A stretch of DNA of 35,190 nucleotides from Acidobacteriota bacterium (GCA_023410055.1 JAEYQK010000058.1:1-35190), one strand, 5' to 3'; positions 24,306-33,319 are shown, counted from the stretch's first letter. The notes: a model not told the origin generated them from the letters alone. Made by a program: numbers and translations.

Positions 24306-25799
24306 TTATCTGATTACCCGATCGCCCGCCGTGTACTTTGCTTCGGGACCGTGCTCGGCAACCAACGGAATACCTACTTGTTCGGCGGCGTGCATGCCGG
24401 TACGAACGCAGTCCGGAACGCCGATGCCGTGGAAGGCGTTGCCGGCAAGCGCTAGCCCCGGGAGTTGTTTGCGCAGTTCCTCGATCCGCGCAACACGTGC
24501 GAGATGACCGGGGGAGGGCTGCGCCATCGAGCGCCGCCAGCGATAGATGCGTACGGCGCGCGGCTCGGGACGGACTCCGAGTATTTCGCCTAATTCGCGG
24601 CGGACGGTCGAGAGAATCTGCTCGTCGCTCCAGTCGAGAACGGCTTCATCTCCGGCCCCGCCGAGGAACGCTCGTAGGATCGCCTTATCTGCGGGCGCAC
24701 GATGCGGAAACTTATTGTGAACGAAGGTGCAGGCCAGCATGCGACGGCCTTCACTACGCGGAACGAGGAATCCGAAGCCGATATCTTTGCCGCCAAGTGC
24801 CGCTCGATCGTAGATCAAAGTAACCGTCACAGACGAGCTGTAATTGATTCCTCCGAGTTCAGACGCGATCTCCGGATGCGCGGCCGCCAGCAGTTTACTC
24901 ATTACGTGCGCAGGGGACGCGAGAATTACGGCATCGAAGTAAAGCCGCGAACCAGTGGCGGTTGTTACTTCCCAACTGCCATTCGTGCTCCTCTCGCTTG
25001 TGTAGGGACGGGGCTGTGCCCCGTCCGGCTCAACTCGCACACTTACGATCTCGGTTCCTGCCCGGATCGCACCACGATCTATATTTGCGACGATAGCCTT
25101 TACCAGCTGCGCCATTCCGTCCTTCATCGACGAAAACAACGGCGGCTTAGGCTTCCCCTGACTCATGGCGGCCATGCGCTTTCGTGCCGCAAGCATCGCG
25201 CGCGTTAGCGACCCATGCTTCTGTTCCATCTCGACAAACCGCGGCAACACGGCGCGAACACTGAGGTTCTTACACTCGCCACCGTAAATGCCCGACAGCA
25301 GCGGATCGGCCAGTCGATCGACCATCTCGCTGCCGAAGTGCCGCTCGACCATCGCCGCCACGCTCTCGTCGCCTTCGATCCGGTGCGGAGGAAGGAAGAA
25401 CTCCTGCATCATGCGCAACTTGGTCGAAAGTGAAAAGAGCGGCGAGGTCAGTGCCGGAATGATCTTCGTCGGCACCATAAACATCAGCCCATCGGGAAGC
25501 TCGATCAGGCGATTCTTTACGAGGATGAACGTCTTGCGATCGGCATCGTTCGAGCCGATGATATCCAGCCCGAGTTCACGGGCAAGCGTCGCCGCCCACG
25601 GCTTCTCGGTAATGAACGAATCCGGCCCAGCTTCGACCAGGCAATCATCCACGTTCTCGGTGACCAGCACCCCACCAAGGTTTGCCGCACGCTCGAACAG
25701 CGTGTATTCAAGCTCCGCGCCAGCTCGCTTTTGCTTTTCGAGATAGTACGCGGCGCTGAGTCCGGAGATGCCGCCGCCGATGATCGCAATTCGTTTCAA
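24306..25799 (-). CDS. hemY: Protoporphyrinogen/coproporphyrinogen oxidase, HemY type (HemG/CgoX)
   Basis: This FAD enzyme of 497 residues oxidises protoporphyrinogen IX or coproporphyrinogen III. It starts at TTG 25799, giving the dinucleotide motif IAIIGGGISGLSAAYYLE. EAGPDSFITEKPW and the C-terminal LALAGNAFHGIGVPDCVRTGMHAAEQV are family hallmarks. It is the last gene of hemE-hemH-hemY, the order known from Bacillus. Residues about 258-267 (DGAQPRPY region) are encoded by palindromic module A at 25000-25026, between the TEIVSVRVEP strand and GSWEVTTATG; the frame is intact. The final codons (GDRVIR) overlap an ACCCGATCGCCCG motif shared with 15430. HemQ was not seen here, so the exact haem route is open. 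Confidence 0.93.
   Translation of the reverse strand: MKRIAIIGGGISGLSAAYYLEKQKRAGAELEYTLFERAANLGGVLVTENVDDCLVEAGPDSFITEKPWAATLARELGLDIIGSNDADRKTFILVKNRLIELPDGLMFMVPTKIIPALTSPLFSLSTKLRMMQEFFLPPHRIEGDESVAAMVERHFGSEMVDRLADPLLSGIYGGECKNLSVRAVLPRFVEMEQKHGSLTRAMLAARKRMAAMSQGKPKPPLFSSMKDGMAQLVKAIVANIDRGAIRAGTEIVSVRVEPDGAQPRPYTSERSTNGSWEVTTATGSRLYFDAVILASPAHVMSKLLAAAHPEIASELGGINYSSSVTVTLIYDRAALGGKDIGFGFLVPRSEGRRMLACTFVHNKFPHRAPADKAILRAFLGGAGDEAVLDWSDEQILSTVRRELGEILGVRPEPRAVRIYRWRRSMAQPSPGHLARVARIEELRKQLPGLALAGNAFHGIGVPDCVRTGMHAAEQVGIPLVAEHGPEAKYTAGDRVIR
25000..25026. repeat. Palindromic repeat module A inside hemY
   Basis: This is a single, perfect module A (GTGTAGGGACGGGG CTGTG CCCCGTCC) in the common + orientation. 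It is antisense to hemY and adds about nine codons in frame. Confidence 0.9.
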
Positions 25800-25893
25800 A
25801 TTCGTTTAGTACTTAGTGTTTGGTAGTTAACCATCCGCAAAGACCGCGAAGGCATTCTCGCTATGCTTGGAACGCCGAAACAGCAGATGGATT

Positions 25894-25931
25894 GTCATTC
25901 CGAGGAGCACGGCGACGAGGAATCCCTATGA
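25894..25931. repeat. GTCATTCCGAG...CGAGGAATCC imperfect inverted element
   Basis: The gap between hemH and hemY (25800-25959) holds an imperfect inverted element with ends GTCATTCC and GGAATCC/CTATGAC. Such sequences are common dispersed elements in several bacterial groups. The remaining bases show nothing clear. Confidence 0.45.
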
Positions 25932-25959
25932 CCATCACACCGCCTCCGCGTCAGCCAAC

Positions 25960-26892
25960 TCACGCCAGCCCCAGCACCACTTCCATTCTAGTCCGTGCGA
26001 CAGCCGCCAACGCGCGGGCCAACAACTGCGAATCGTTAAGCGACTCCGCTCGGAACAACCTCATCCCCCGCTCTTCAGCGAACTTGCGGAAGGCGATATC
26101 GATGTCATACAGAATCTCAACGTGATCGCACAGGAACCCAACCGGCTGCATGAACACCGATTTGTGTCCCTCGGCGGCGAGGGCCTCGATCGTCTCTTCC
26201 ACTGTCGGCCCGAGCCACTCGCCTCCACTCATGCCCTGGCTTTGGAACGCAAAGCGCCAGTCGGACGGTTGCAATTCGCGCGTAAAGTCCGCCAACAGTT
26301 CAGCCGTGTGGCGTGACTGTTGCTCGTAAGGATCGCCTTCGGTGATGGTCCGCGTCGGCACGCTGTGCGCGGTAAAGATGATCGGAACTCTCGTGCCCAT
26401 CTCGTCACATGCCGCAGGCCAGCTGTTCTGGAACTTCTCGGCAAACGCTGCAATCAACAGCGGGTTATCATGCCAGTTCTCGACGAAGTCAACCGCGAAC
26501 GGAGCCTTACTCGAGTCGCCCAACACAGCTTTATTGTAGAGCCCGACGCTTGTCCGTGAATTCTGCGGCGCGAGGCAGATGACGATGGCACGCTCCACGC
26601 CGTCTTCAACCATCTGGGGAACGATCTCCCGTATGTACGGTTCCCAGTTCCTCATGCCGACGTAAACGGGAATCTCCAGTTCGTGTTGCAGCAACTCCGC
26701 CTGCTTCATCGTCAGGTCGCGCAGGGGCGATCGACCGATCAGCGAATACCTATGCTGCACCTCTTTAACGACCGCATCCGGCAGCGGACGCCCACCGGTC
26801 ACGGCATACAGAAAGCATGGGATATCAACCGCGCTGTCGGGCGACCCATGTGCAAGCAGCAGTACAGCGGTCTTTCGATCAAGCACGCTCAA
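25960..26892 (-). CDS. hemH: Ferrochelatase (protoporphyrin or coproporphyrin)
   Basis: The product inserts ferrous iron into a porphyrin. Motifs are AVLLLAHGSPDSAVDIPCFL, VYVGMRNWEPYI, IIFTAHSVPTRTITEGDPY (His of the active site), FQSQGMSGGEWLGPTVEETI and FLCDHVEILYDID (with conserved Glu). The frame is open from TTG 26910, but TTG at 26892 overlaps the hemE stop as TTGA and has GGAGAG 5 nt upstream, so it is preferred (310 residues). Co-transcription and coupling with hemE are therefore likely. Whether it is the coproporphyrin type (CpfC) cannot be decided from motifs alone. Confidence 0.95.
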   Translation of the reverse strand: MSVLDRKTAVLLLAHGSPDSAVDIPCFLYAVTGGRPLPDAVVKEVQHRYSLIGRSPLRDLTMKQAELLQHELEIPVYVGMRNWEPYIREIVPQMVEDGVERAIVICLAPQNSRTSVGLYNKAVLGDSSKAPFAVDFVENWHDNPLLIAAFAEKFQNSWPAACDEMGTRVPIIFTAHSVPTRTITEGDPYEQQSRHTAELLADFTRELQPSDWRFAFQSQGMSGGEWLGPTVEETIEALAAEGHKSVFMQPVGFLCDHVEILYDIDIAFRKFAEERGMRLFRAESLNDSQLLARALAAVARTRMEVVLGLA

Positions 26893-27962
26893 TCGGACTC
26901 TCCGAACCAATCTACTTTCGTCGCCGGCTTGAAGTTGGCCGAGAACTCATGCACATACTTCACCAGATCTTTGACGTTCTGCACCGGAGTGTGCGGAAGA
27001 ATGCCATGGCCCAGATTAAAGATATGTCCCGGACGCCCCGCCGCCTGCTTCAGAATGTCCTCGGCCCGGACCTGTATCTCACGCCAGTCGGCAAACAGCG
27101 TCACCGGATCAAGGTTCCCCTGCACCGCGCCGCCATCGACCATCTCCCAGCCCTCATCCAGAGGCACACGCCAGTCGAGCCCGATCACATCGGCGCCCGT
27201 CTGCTTCATGTGATGCAGCAACGTCGTCGTGTCCGTACCAAAATAGATGATGGGCACGCCCGTGGCCTTAAGCCGTTGCACGAGTTCGGTCGAGTGCGGC
27301 AGCACGTACTGCTGATAGTCCGCCGGACTCAGGCACCCTACCCAGCTATCGAAGATCTGCACCACGTCAGCGCCTGCGTGGACTTGCTCCGCTGTGTACT
27401 CGGCCAGCACGTCCACCAGCTTCGTCATGAGCTGGTCCCACACGCCGGGCGAGTTGTACATCATCTTCTTCGTCTCGATGTAGTTGCGCGAGCTCCCGCC
27501 CTCGATCATGTAGCTGGCCAGCGTGAACGGCGCTCCGCAGAAGCCGATCACCGGCAGCTTCGAACCGAAATGCTTCACCACCAGCTTAATCGACTCGGCG
27601 ACATAGCCGAGGTCAGCTGCATTCTCGGTCGTCAGCAGTTCGACGTCGATCTCCGAACGCAGCGGCTTTTCGATAACCGGGCCTTCGCCCGCCTGGAAGT
27701 GGAAGCCGAGTCCCATCACTTCGAGCGGCAGCAGCAGGTCGGCAAAGATGATGGCTGCGTCCACGCCGAGAATCTCGGCGGCTTCGATCGTGACTTGCGC
27801 GGCCAGCTTCGGCGACTTGCAGATCTCGATGAGTGAATGGTCTTTGCGGATCGCGCGGTACTCCGGCATATAACGCCCAGCCTGGCGCATAAACCAGACG
27901 GGCGTCGCGGAAACCGGTAACCCCTTGCAGGCTGTTACGAAATTGCTATTCGGAGCTGCCAT
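26889..27962 (-). CDS. hemE: Uroporphyrinogen decarboxylase
   Basis: This 357-residue cytoplasmic enzyme decarboxylates uroporphyrinogen III to coproporphyrinogen III. The signatures PVWFMRQAGRYMPEYR, IIFADLLLPLEVMGLG, GFCGAPFTLASYMIEG and FNLGHGILPHTPVQNV are all present. It is the first gene of the haem set. ATG at 27962 lacks a Shine-Dalgarno; a TACATT hexamer ends 8 nt upstream, so the transcript may be leaderless. The 339-residue ORF on the other strand is a shadow. Confidence 0.97.
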   Translation of the reverse strand: MAAPNSNFVTACKGLPVSATPVWFMRQAGRYMPEYRAIRKDHSLIEICKSPKLAAQVTIEAAEILGVDAAIIFADLLLPLEVMGLGFHFQAGEGPVIEKPLRSEIDVELLTTENAADLGYVAESIKLVVKHFGSKLPVIGFCGAPFTLASYMIEGGSSRNYIETKKMMYNSPGVWDQLMTKLVDVLAEYTAEQVHAGADVVQIFDSWVGCLSPADYQQYVLPHSTELVQRLKATGVPIIYFGTDTTTLLHHMKQTGADVIGLDWRVPLDEGWEMVDGGAVQGNLDPVTLFADWREIQVRAEDILKQAAGRPGHIFNLGHGILPHTPVQNVKDLVKYVHEFSANFKPATKVDWFGESD

Positions 27963-27970
27963 GGGTAATC

Positions 27971-27976
27971 AATGTA
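27971..27976 (-). promoter_or_regulatory. -10-like TACATT 8 nt before hemE
   Basis: On the minus strand TACATT ends 8 nt before the hemE ATG. No Shine-Dalgarno is visible between. The -35 is weak (TTCCGG at a spacing of 18). It is reported because the same arrangement is seen at iclR, the ABC ATPase and gluQRS. Confidence 0.35.
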
Positions 27977-28019
27977 ACATTTCTGCCCTTCATGCCGGAA
28001 TGCCTGCTGCTGAAGTCTG

Positions 28020-28118
28020 TGTGGCCCATTCAAGCCCGGTTTTGGCTTGAGTGGGTCCGTTCACGCCTTCGTCGCCGCAATAGGGGTGCCGCACCCTTCC
28101 CCTTCAGGGGAGGGTGCG
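28020..28118. repeat. Palindromic repeat locus, modules D + B, at the 3' end of the SRPBCC gene
   Basis: Module D (28020-28057; CCCATTCAAGCC ... GGCTTGAGTGGG, one G-T mismatch) and module B (28084-28118, the same 35-bp form as at 15898) are both in the common orientation. They overlap the last 29 codons of the SRPBCC frame, and the gene's TGA stop lies inside module D. Confidence 0.9.
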
Positions 28119-28572
28119 CTGAGAACAACTCCCGTATCCGACGCTCCCGAAACTCGAATATCTCTTCGACATCGCGCCGCACAGCCACCCCATGCGCAAT
28201 ATCTCCGATGATCCCGAAGGGCAGCGCATACCTCACAGTGTCGTGCATTTGCGTGCCACTGCCTCGCGCATCAAAACAATGCTCGTGATGCCAGAGCTTG
28301 TACGGGCCTGAGAGCTGATTGTCCGCAAACGAATACGGCGGATCCCAGCGCACGATCTCCGTCGTCCATCGCAGCGGAATCACTCCATGCCACGCCAGCC
28401 GATACTTGATCAGCGTGCCCCTCCGCAACTCCGGCGGATCGACCGACAGAATGCGGAACTTCAGGAACGGCGGCGTGATCTCTTCCAGATTCTCCGCCTG
28501 CGAGAAGAAACGAAATACCTCGTCAATCGGACGCGGTATAAACTGCTCGCGTTCCAGCGTGTGCACTCTCAT
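28030..28572 (-). CDS. SRPBCC-family (START-like) ligand-binding protein with repeat-encoded tail
   Basis: This 180-residue protein begins with the SRPBCC pattern seen in cyclase/dehydrase-like and SRPBCC proteins fused or adjacent to epimerases: EREQFIPRPIDEVFRFFSQAENLEEITPPFLKFRIL. WTTEIVRWDPPYSFADNQLSGPYKLWHHEHCF and DTVRYALPFGIIGDIAHGVAVRRDVEEIFEFRERRI complete the helix-grip fold by about residue 150. Residues about 152-180 (PPLKGKGAAPLL and a run of Arg) are translated from palindromic modules B and D. The ligand is unknown. It is transcribed leftwards, upstream of hemE but separated from it by the repeat locus. Confidence 0.85.
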   Translation of the reverse strand: MRVHTLEREQFIPRPIDEVFRFFSQAENLEEITPPFLKFRILSVDPPELRRGTLIKYRLAWHGVIPLRWTTEIVRWDPPYSFADNQLSGPYKLWHHEHCFDARGSGTQMHDTVRYALPFGIIGDIAHGVAVRRDVEEIFEFRERRIRELFSAHPPLKGKGAAPLLRRRRRERTHSSQNRA

Positions 28573-28615
28573 AAGCTGTTGCTGTGTAACGGTTGAGAGA
28601 TGCGCACTCCTCGCG

Positions 28616-28635
28616 GGCGGATTCGGAAATCCGCC
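28616..28635. repeat. Perfect hairpin GGCGGATT-CGGA-AATCCGCC
   Basis: It has 8-bp arms with a 4-nt loop, in the 209-nt region between the divergent SRPBCC and S53 protease genes, 44 nt upstream of the SRPBCC ATG. It may be a regulatory site or a small dispersed palindrome. Confidence 0.55.
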
Positions 28636-28722
28636 GCATCGCGCAAACCGACCTGCTGAATGAGCTTACGTGTGCGGGGGGATTCCTGAACCTTGCTTAT
28701 GGACAAAGGAACACAAATTCAC

Positions 28723-28751
28723 TTGACCTCGTGTGACCTCCGAGGTAAGTT
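28723..28751 (+). promoter_or_regulatory. Candidate promoter of the S53 protease gene
   Basis: TTGACC (28723-28728) is followed after 17 nt by TAAGTT (28746-28751). The -35 is good and the -10 weak. The spacer contains ACCTC...GAGGT, a short inverted repeat that might bind a regulator. It lies 30 nt upstream of the gene. Confidence 0.4.
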
Positions 28752-28781
28752 GCCGGTTGCCTTTCAAATCCTAGGAGTTCA

Positions 28782-31700
28782 GTGTCTTGCGCAATATCCT
28801 CTTTGCGCGTAAGGCGCGGGATGAACTTAATGATCCGTTGTTCTCGCCGCAGTATTTGCGCATTCATTGCAGCTGTAGTCCTTTTCCTCGCCATTCTTTC
28901 CTCGGCCACGACGAGTGCGCGAGCGCAGTTGATCATGAGCGCCAAAATCGACGACAGAGCGCGTACGCCAATACGGCAGTCGGTTCACCGGTTGGCCACG
29001 CCGGATTCACGTCAAGGTTCGGTGGCGGGCGATATGCCCCTGGAGCGAGTGATACTCGTGCTGGGAAGTTCTCCGGACCGCGATGCTGCGCTTTCTAAAC
29101 TTCTCGAGGCGCAGCAGGACCGTGATTCTTCGAACTTCCACAAGTGGTTATCGCCCCAGGAATTTGCGGATCGGTTCGGTCCTTCCGACCAGGATGTCGC
29201 CACCATTGAGCGTTGGCTGCAGCAGGAAGGATTTATTGTTACCGGCAGAGCGCAGTCTCGACGATGGATCGAGTTCAGGGGAACGGCGGCGCAAGTACAG
29301 AGGAGTTTCCAGACATCGATGGCGCGCTTTGCCGTGAATGGGGAAGAGCATATTGCGAATGCGACGGAGATATCGATCCCCAGTGCGCTGGCGCCCGTGA
29401 TACGTGGAGTTCTATCGCTCAACGATTTCTCGCGACGGCCGTTCATCGGCAAATACTATGAGGTGAACCGCAATTCGGACGGCGCACTGGTGCCCGTGGA
29501 TCCGAGCTTTACGTCGCAGGGCACAACACATTACCTTGCACCCGGTGACCTGGCCAAGATCTACAATGTGACGCCTCTTTATGCTGCTGGGCTCAGCGGC
29601 GCCGGACAGACCATTGCGATTGCCGGTCGAAGCAACATCCAGATGGGCGATGTCTACATGTTCCGCAGCATCTTCGCTCTGCCAGACAACAATCCCATCG
29701 TGGTAGCGAACGGCCCTGACGCCCTCCACCTGGTGACTGGCGACTCTCTGGAGTCAAGCCTGGATGTCGAGTGGGCTGGAGCATTAGCGTCGCAGGCGAC
29801 CATCAAGTTTGTAGTGAGCTCTTCCACTGTGACCACGGATGGGATCGATCTCTCTGCGGCTTACATTGTGGACAAAAACCTCGCAGACATAGTCAGTCTG
29901 AGTTACGGATCTTGCGAACAAGACATGGGTGCAGCAGGGAACGCGTTCTACAACGACCTATGGCGACAAGCTGCTGCACAAGGTATGACGGTCTTTGTCT
30001 CCAGCGGCGACAATGGTGCCGCCGGATGTGATTCTGCAAGCGCAAGCACCTCTGTCCGAGAGGCCGGGGTGAACGGCCTTGCTTCCACTCCGTATAACAC
30101 GGCAGTTGGAGGAACGCAGTTCAGCGAGAACGGGAACGACGCGGTGTTCTGGTCGATGACGAATGGAAGCGATTTCGGTTCTGTGAAAGGCTACATTCCG
30201 GAGATAGTGTGGAATGAGAGTTGCTTGGCTCCGACTCCGTCCAGTTCGTGCTCCGGACTGTGGGCCGGAAGCGGTGGCCCCAGCGCTGTCTACTCGAAGC
30301 CGACGTGGCAGTCGGGAATCGGTGTACCCTCCGATGGGAAGCGGGATTTGCCCGATGTCTCCCTCGCGGCAGCCGGTGGACACGACGGGTATCTGATCTG
30401 TTTCGTCGGATCGTGCGTAGCGGACGGCGTAGGATCGCCTGGCGTGGTACTGAAGAGCGCCGGCGTAGTTGGCGGAACATCAGCATCCGCTCCGGCGATG
30501 GCGGGCATCTTCGCCCTGCTTAACGAGAAAATGGGAGGTCGTAGACAGGGTGCGGCTAACTGGATGCTCTATCGCATTGCTAAGGCTTCGCCGAAAAACG
30601 TCTGCGATTCAAGCACGCTGATAGATCCCTTATCGTCTGCCTCCTGCTCCTTTTATGACGTAACCGCAGGCCACAACGATGTTCCCGGAAAAACGGGAGC
30701 CACCGCTGTCACCGGCTATGATTTGGCCACGGGGCTCGGTTCGATCAACGCTGCGAATCTGGTACAGGCCTGGAGCGGAATATCTCTGCGCCCCAGCACG
30801 GTCACGTTGTCACTTGGGTCGACGAGCGCGCAACATGGTGCGCCGACGCAGGTGACCGTCAATGTTTCTCCTGCGGAGGGTACCGGAGTTCCGAGCGGGT
30901 CCGTCGTTCTCATCAGTGACAAGGATGAATCCTTCGCGACCCTTCCACTGACGAATGGATCCTTCAGTGGGTCGGTATCGACCCTGCCGGGCGGACAATT
31001 CAATGTGACGGCGCATTATGCTGGCGATGAAGTCTTCGCGGCAAGTGATTCTACTCAGGTCGCCGTTGATGTTTCCAACGAGCCAAGTACAACGTCACTT
31101 GAGGCATACACTTACACCTCCAGTGGCCCAGTCCCCGTTACCAGCGTGCCGTATGGCAACTTCATCTACTTCCATGTGAAGGTCGCGGGGACATCTGGGG
31201 CGCATGGGTCGGGCGGAACCGTCGCTTTCTATGAGGGAACAACTGAACTTGGGACCGTGGAGCTAACCAGTCAAGGCGAGGGAGAATTTGTATCCGGCGG
31301 CTATTCGAGTGAGGGTGCGATCGTGTGCTTACCATTAGGCTCGCATACGATCACAGCGCGTTTCGAAGGAAGCGCAGGCCTTGACCCGAGCGCGTCATCT
31401 CCGCTTACAGTCCAAATTGGCAAGACATCCTCATTAACGTACTTCGGTAATACCACCCCAGTCACGCTACCCGAAAATTCGCCCTTGCCGGCGATCGTGC
31501 AAGTCAGCAACAACGGTCCCATACTTCCCACTGGAACGGTGCAGTTCTTCGCAAACGGAACTCCCACCGGGTCGCCAGTAAGTATTAGTTCAGTGCTCGG
31601 CGGACGTCCCGACGGGCGAATCACGCTCACGCTTCCTGCCGGAAGCTACTTGATTTCAGCCGCGTATTCAGGAGACTCGGTTTACCTGCCGTCCGACACA

Positions 31701-33152
31701 TCTTCCTTCGGAGGCCCACTGAGCGTAACGATGCAGCCGAAATCGGGAACGCCAACTGTAACGACACTGTCTATTCCCGCCACGGCATCGGCTGGGCGCG
31801 TTCCGTACACGGTGACGGTTTCCTCAACATCAGGAACTCCAACCGGAACCGTGACATTGTCGGGACCGAATTTCGGCGCACTGAATCCACTAACGCTTAC
31901 AGGGGGCGTTGCCTCCGGCATGGCCTCACTGGATGTGCCCTCTAGATACGTCCTAATTGCAACGTATTCGGGAGACAGCACTTTTGCGGCGAGCTCAAGT
32001 TCTCCCGTTACGACGGATGTCCCGAAAACGACTCCTTCGATTACTCTTTCGGCTACAAAGAACTCGATCCGGGTGGGAGAACGCGTCAACCTGGTGACTA
32101 ATGTGATCGAGCAGTCCTCGAGCTCGATGGGGCAAGAATTGGTTCAGTATTACGATTCTGTCGACGGCGCGACCGCGCAACCATTAGGACCGCCGCGCAT
32201 ATTGACCTTCGGACCGACCCCGAAGGTGCTATCCATGATCGACTCCTATTCCGTCACGCTGACCAGAGGAGTGCACGCACTTACAGTCCAGTACCTCGAA
32301 AACTTCGCGCATAACAGCGTGACTTCTGCTCCAATCATTGTGAGCGTGGACGTCGCGCCAGACTTCACGTTAGCGCAGATTTCGGCGATGCCGCCCATCA
32401 TCGCCGGCCAGTCGGGTTCGACAACCCTGAGCATTACGCCCGTGGGTGGGCTCCAGGGTACAGCAACGTTGAGCTGTAGTGGCGTTCCGGTCGGCGCTTC
32501 CTGCACGTTCAATCCGGCGACCATCGCCCTGAATGGAGCCGCGGCCACCACGACTGTGACTGTCACTACCACTGCTCCTTCCGCTGTAAACACGGCCGTG
32601 GTGGTGACACCGCACGAGCACCGATCCGTCGCTTGGTGGATGGTAGTGTTGGGAATCTTCGCCGTCTGCACTGTTTTCGTGGGAGCAAGAAGCCCGCGCG
32701 GAACAGCCTGCGTACTCATCATTACCAGCGCATTCTTGCTCAACTCCTGCGGTGGTGGCGGCGGGGGAAATTCTGGTGGCGGTGGTCCGAACCCTGTGGC
32801 TAGCACCACTTCCTTGATGGTCTCTGCGCCGAAAGTGCCGCAAGGAACAATGCTCACTCTGACGGCCTCAGTCGCGACGTCTGGAACAGCAACAGGAAAC
32901 GTAACGTTCTTCTCGGGCACCAATCCCATCGGCGGCCCGGTTGCCGTTTCCAACGGTAGCGCACAGATTCAAACCAGTGCACTTGCGCTGGGAACTCATT
33001 CGCTTACGGCACGGTACTCTGGTGACGGCCAGCACTTGTCATCGGCCTCTGGAGCGGTTCGGACGGCAGTAACGGGCAGTACGCAATTGCAGGTAGGAGT
33101 GAGCGCCGGCGGGGTACAAAAAAACGTCGCCATCTCGGTGACGTTGCAATAG
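28782..33152 (+). CDS. Secreted S53 (sedolisin/kumamolisin-type) serine-carboxyl protease with Ig-like repeats
   Basis: The product has 1456 residues from GTG 28782 (AGGAG, 5 nt spacing); ATG at 28821 is an alternative. A signal peptide (to about 48, SSATTSARA) is followed by a pro-kumamolisin activation domain (about 60-210) and the S53 catalytic domain (about 250-650). Catalytic residues are Glu324 and Asp328 (ExxxD), Asp410 in SSGDNGAAGC and Ser567 in GGTSASAP; Asp626 in FYDVTAGHND suits the calcium site. About five bacterial Ig-like (Big_3/5-type) modules follow from about 665. A hydrophobic segment (WWMVVLGIFAVCTVFVGA), a second one ending LLNSCGGGGGG and a Gly-rich linker precede a last Ig-like module. 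It is likely self-activating and acts outside the cell on proteins at acidic pH, as known for the family. Confidence 0.93.
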   Translation: MSCAISSLRVRRGMNLMIRCSRRSICAFIAAVVLFLAILSSATTSARAQLIMSAKIDDRARTPIRQSVHRLATPDSRQGSVAGDMPLERVILVLGSSPDRDAALSKLLEAQQDRDSSNFHKWLSPQEFADRFGPSDQDVATIERWLQQEGFIVTGRAQSRRWIEFRGTAAQVQRSFQTSMARFAVNGEEHIANATEISIPSALAPVIRGVLSLNDFSRRPFIGKYYEVNRNSDGALVPVDPSFTSQGTTHYLAPGDLAKIYNVTPLYAAGLSGAGQTIAIAGRSNIQMGDVYMFRSIFALPDNNPIVVANGPDALHLVTGDSLESSLDVEWAGALASQATIKFVVSSSTVTTDGIDLSAAYIVDKNLADIVSLSYGSCEQDMGAAGNAFYNDLWRQAAAQGMTVFVSSGDNGAAGCDSASASTSVREAGVNGLASTPYNTAVGGTQFSENGNDAVFWSMTNGSDFGSVKGYIPEIVWNESCLAPTPSSSCSGLWAGSGGPSAVYSKPTWQSGIGVPSDGKRDLPDVSLAAAGGHDGYLICFVGSCVADGVGSPGVVLKSAGVVGGTSASAPAMAGIFALLNEKMGGRRQGAANWMLYRIAKASPKNVCDSSTLIDPLSSASCSFYDVTAGHNDVPGKTGATAVTGYDLATGLGSINAANLVQAWSGISLRPSTVTLSLGSTSAQHGAPTQVTVNVSPAEGTGVPSGSVVLISDKDESFATLPLTNGSFSGSVSTLPGGQFNVTAHYAGDEVFAASDSTQVAVDVSNEPSTTSLEAYTYTSSGPVPVTSVPYGNFIYFHVKVAGTSGAHGSGGTVAFYEGTTELGTVELTSQGEGEFVSGGYSSEGAIVCLPLGSHTITARFEGSAGLDPSASSPLTVQIGKTSSLTYFGNTTPVTLPENSPLPAIVQVSNNGPILPTGTVQFFANGTPTGSPVSISSVLGGRPDGRITLTLPAGSYLISAAYSGDSVYLPSDTSSFGGPLSVTMQPKSGTPTVTTLSIPATASAGRVPYTVTVSSTSGTPTGTVTLSGPNFGALNPLTLTGGVASGMASLDVPSRYVLIATYSGDSTFAASSSSPVTTDVPKTTPSITLSATKNSIRVGERVNLVTNVIEQSSSSMGQELVQYYDSVDGATAQPLGPPRILTFGPTPKVLSMIDSYSVTLTRGVHALTVQYLENFAHNSVTSAPIIVSVDVAPDFTLAQISAMPPIIAGQSGSTTLSITPVGGLQGTATLSCSGVPVGASCTFNPATIALNGAAATTTVTVTTTAPSAVNTAVVVTPHEHRSVAWWMVVLGIFAVCTVFVGARSPRGTACVLIITSAFLLNSCGGGGGGNSGGGGPNPVASTTSLMVSAPKVPQGTMLTLTASVATSGTATGNVTFFSGTNPIGGPVAVSNGSAQIQTSALALGTHSLTARYSGDGQHLSSASGAVRTAVTGSTQLQVGVSAGGVQKNVAISVTLQ

Positions 33153-33222
33153 CCAGAATCTCGAGCTGCAGAGTTGCAGCCTGAGTATTCCATTTTGGCG
33201 AACTACAACAATGACGATCTCG

Positions 33223-33256
33223 GGTGCCCCACATCTGCCGGTTCCGGCAGATGTGG
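33223..33256. repeat. Palindromic repeat module C behind the S53 protease gene
   Basis: GGTGCCCCACATCTGCC-GGTTCC-GGCAGATGTGG, 70 nt after the protease stop, in the common orientation. Confidence 0.9.
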
Positions 33257-33267
33257 CCTGATCTCGC

Positions 33268-33319
33268 GATTGTGAGATTTTGCGATTCGCAATCTTCTGA
33301 TCTTCTGAATCTCACGATC
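33268..33319. repeat. Nested inverted repeat upstream of gluQRS
   Basis: Outer arms GATTGTGAGATT (33268-33279) and AATCTCACGATC (33308-33319) pair with one mismatch; inside lies the 13-bp palindrome TTGCGATTCGCAA (33280-33292). ATCTTCTGA also repeats directly at 33291, 33299 and 33316. It could form a cruciform or long RNA hairpin. Confidence 0.7.

Noticed and set aside
26817..27836. 339-residue plus-strand ORF opposite hemE
   Set aside because: hemE has all its signatures on the other strand; this ORF is Arg/His-rich and shows no motif.
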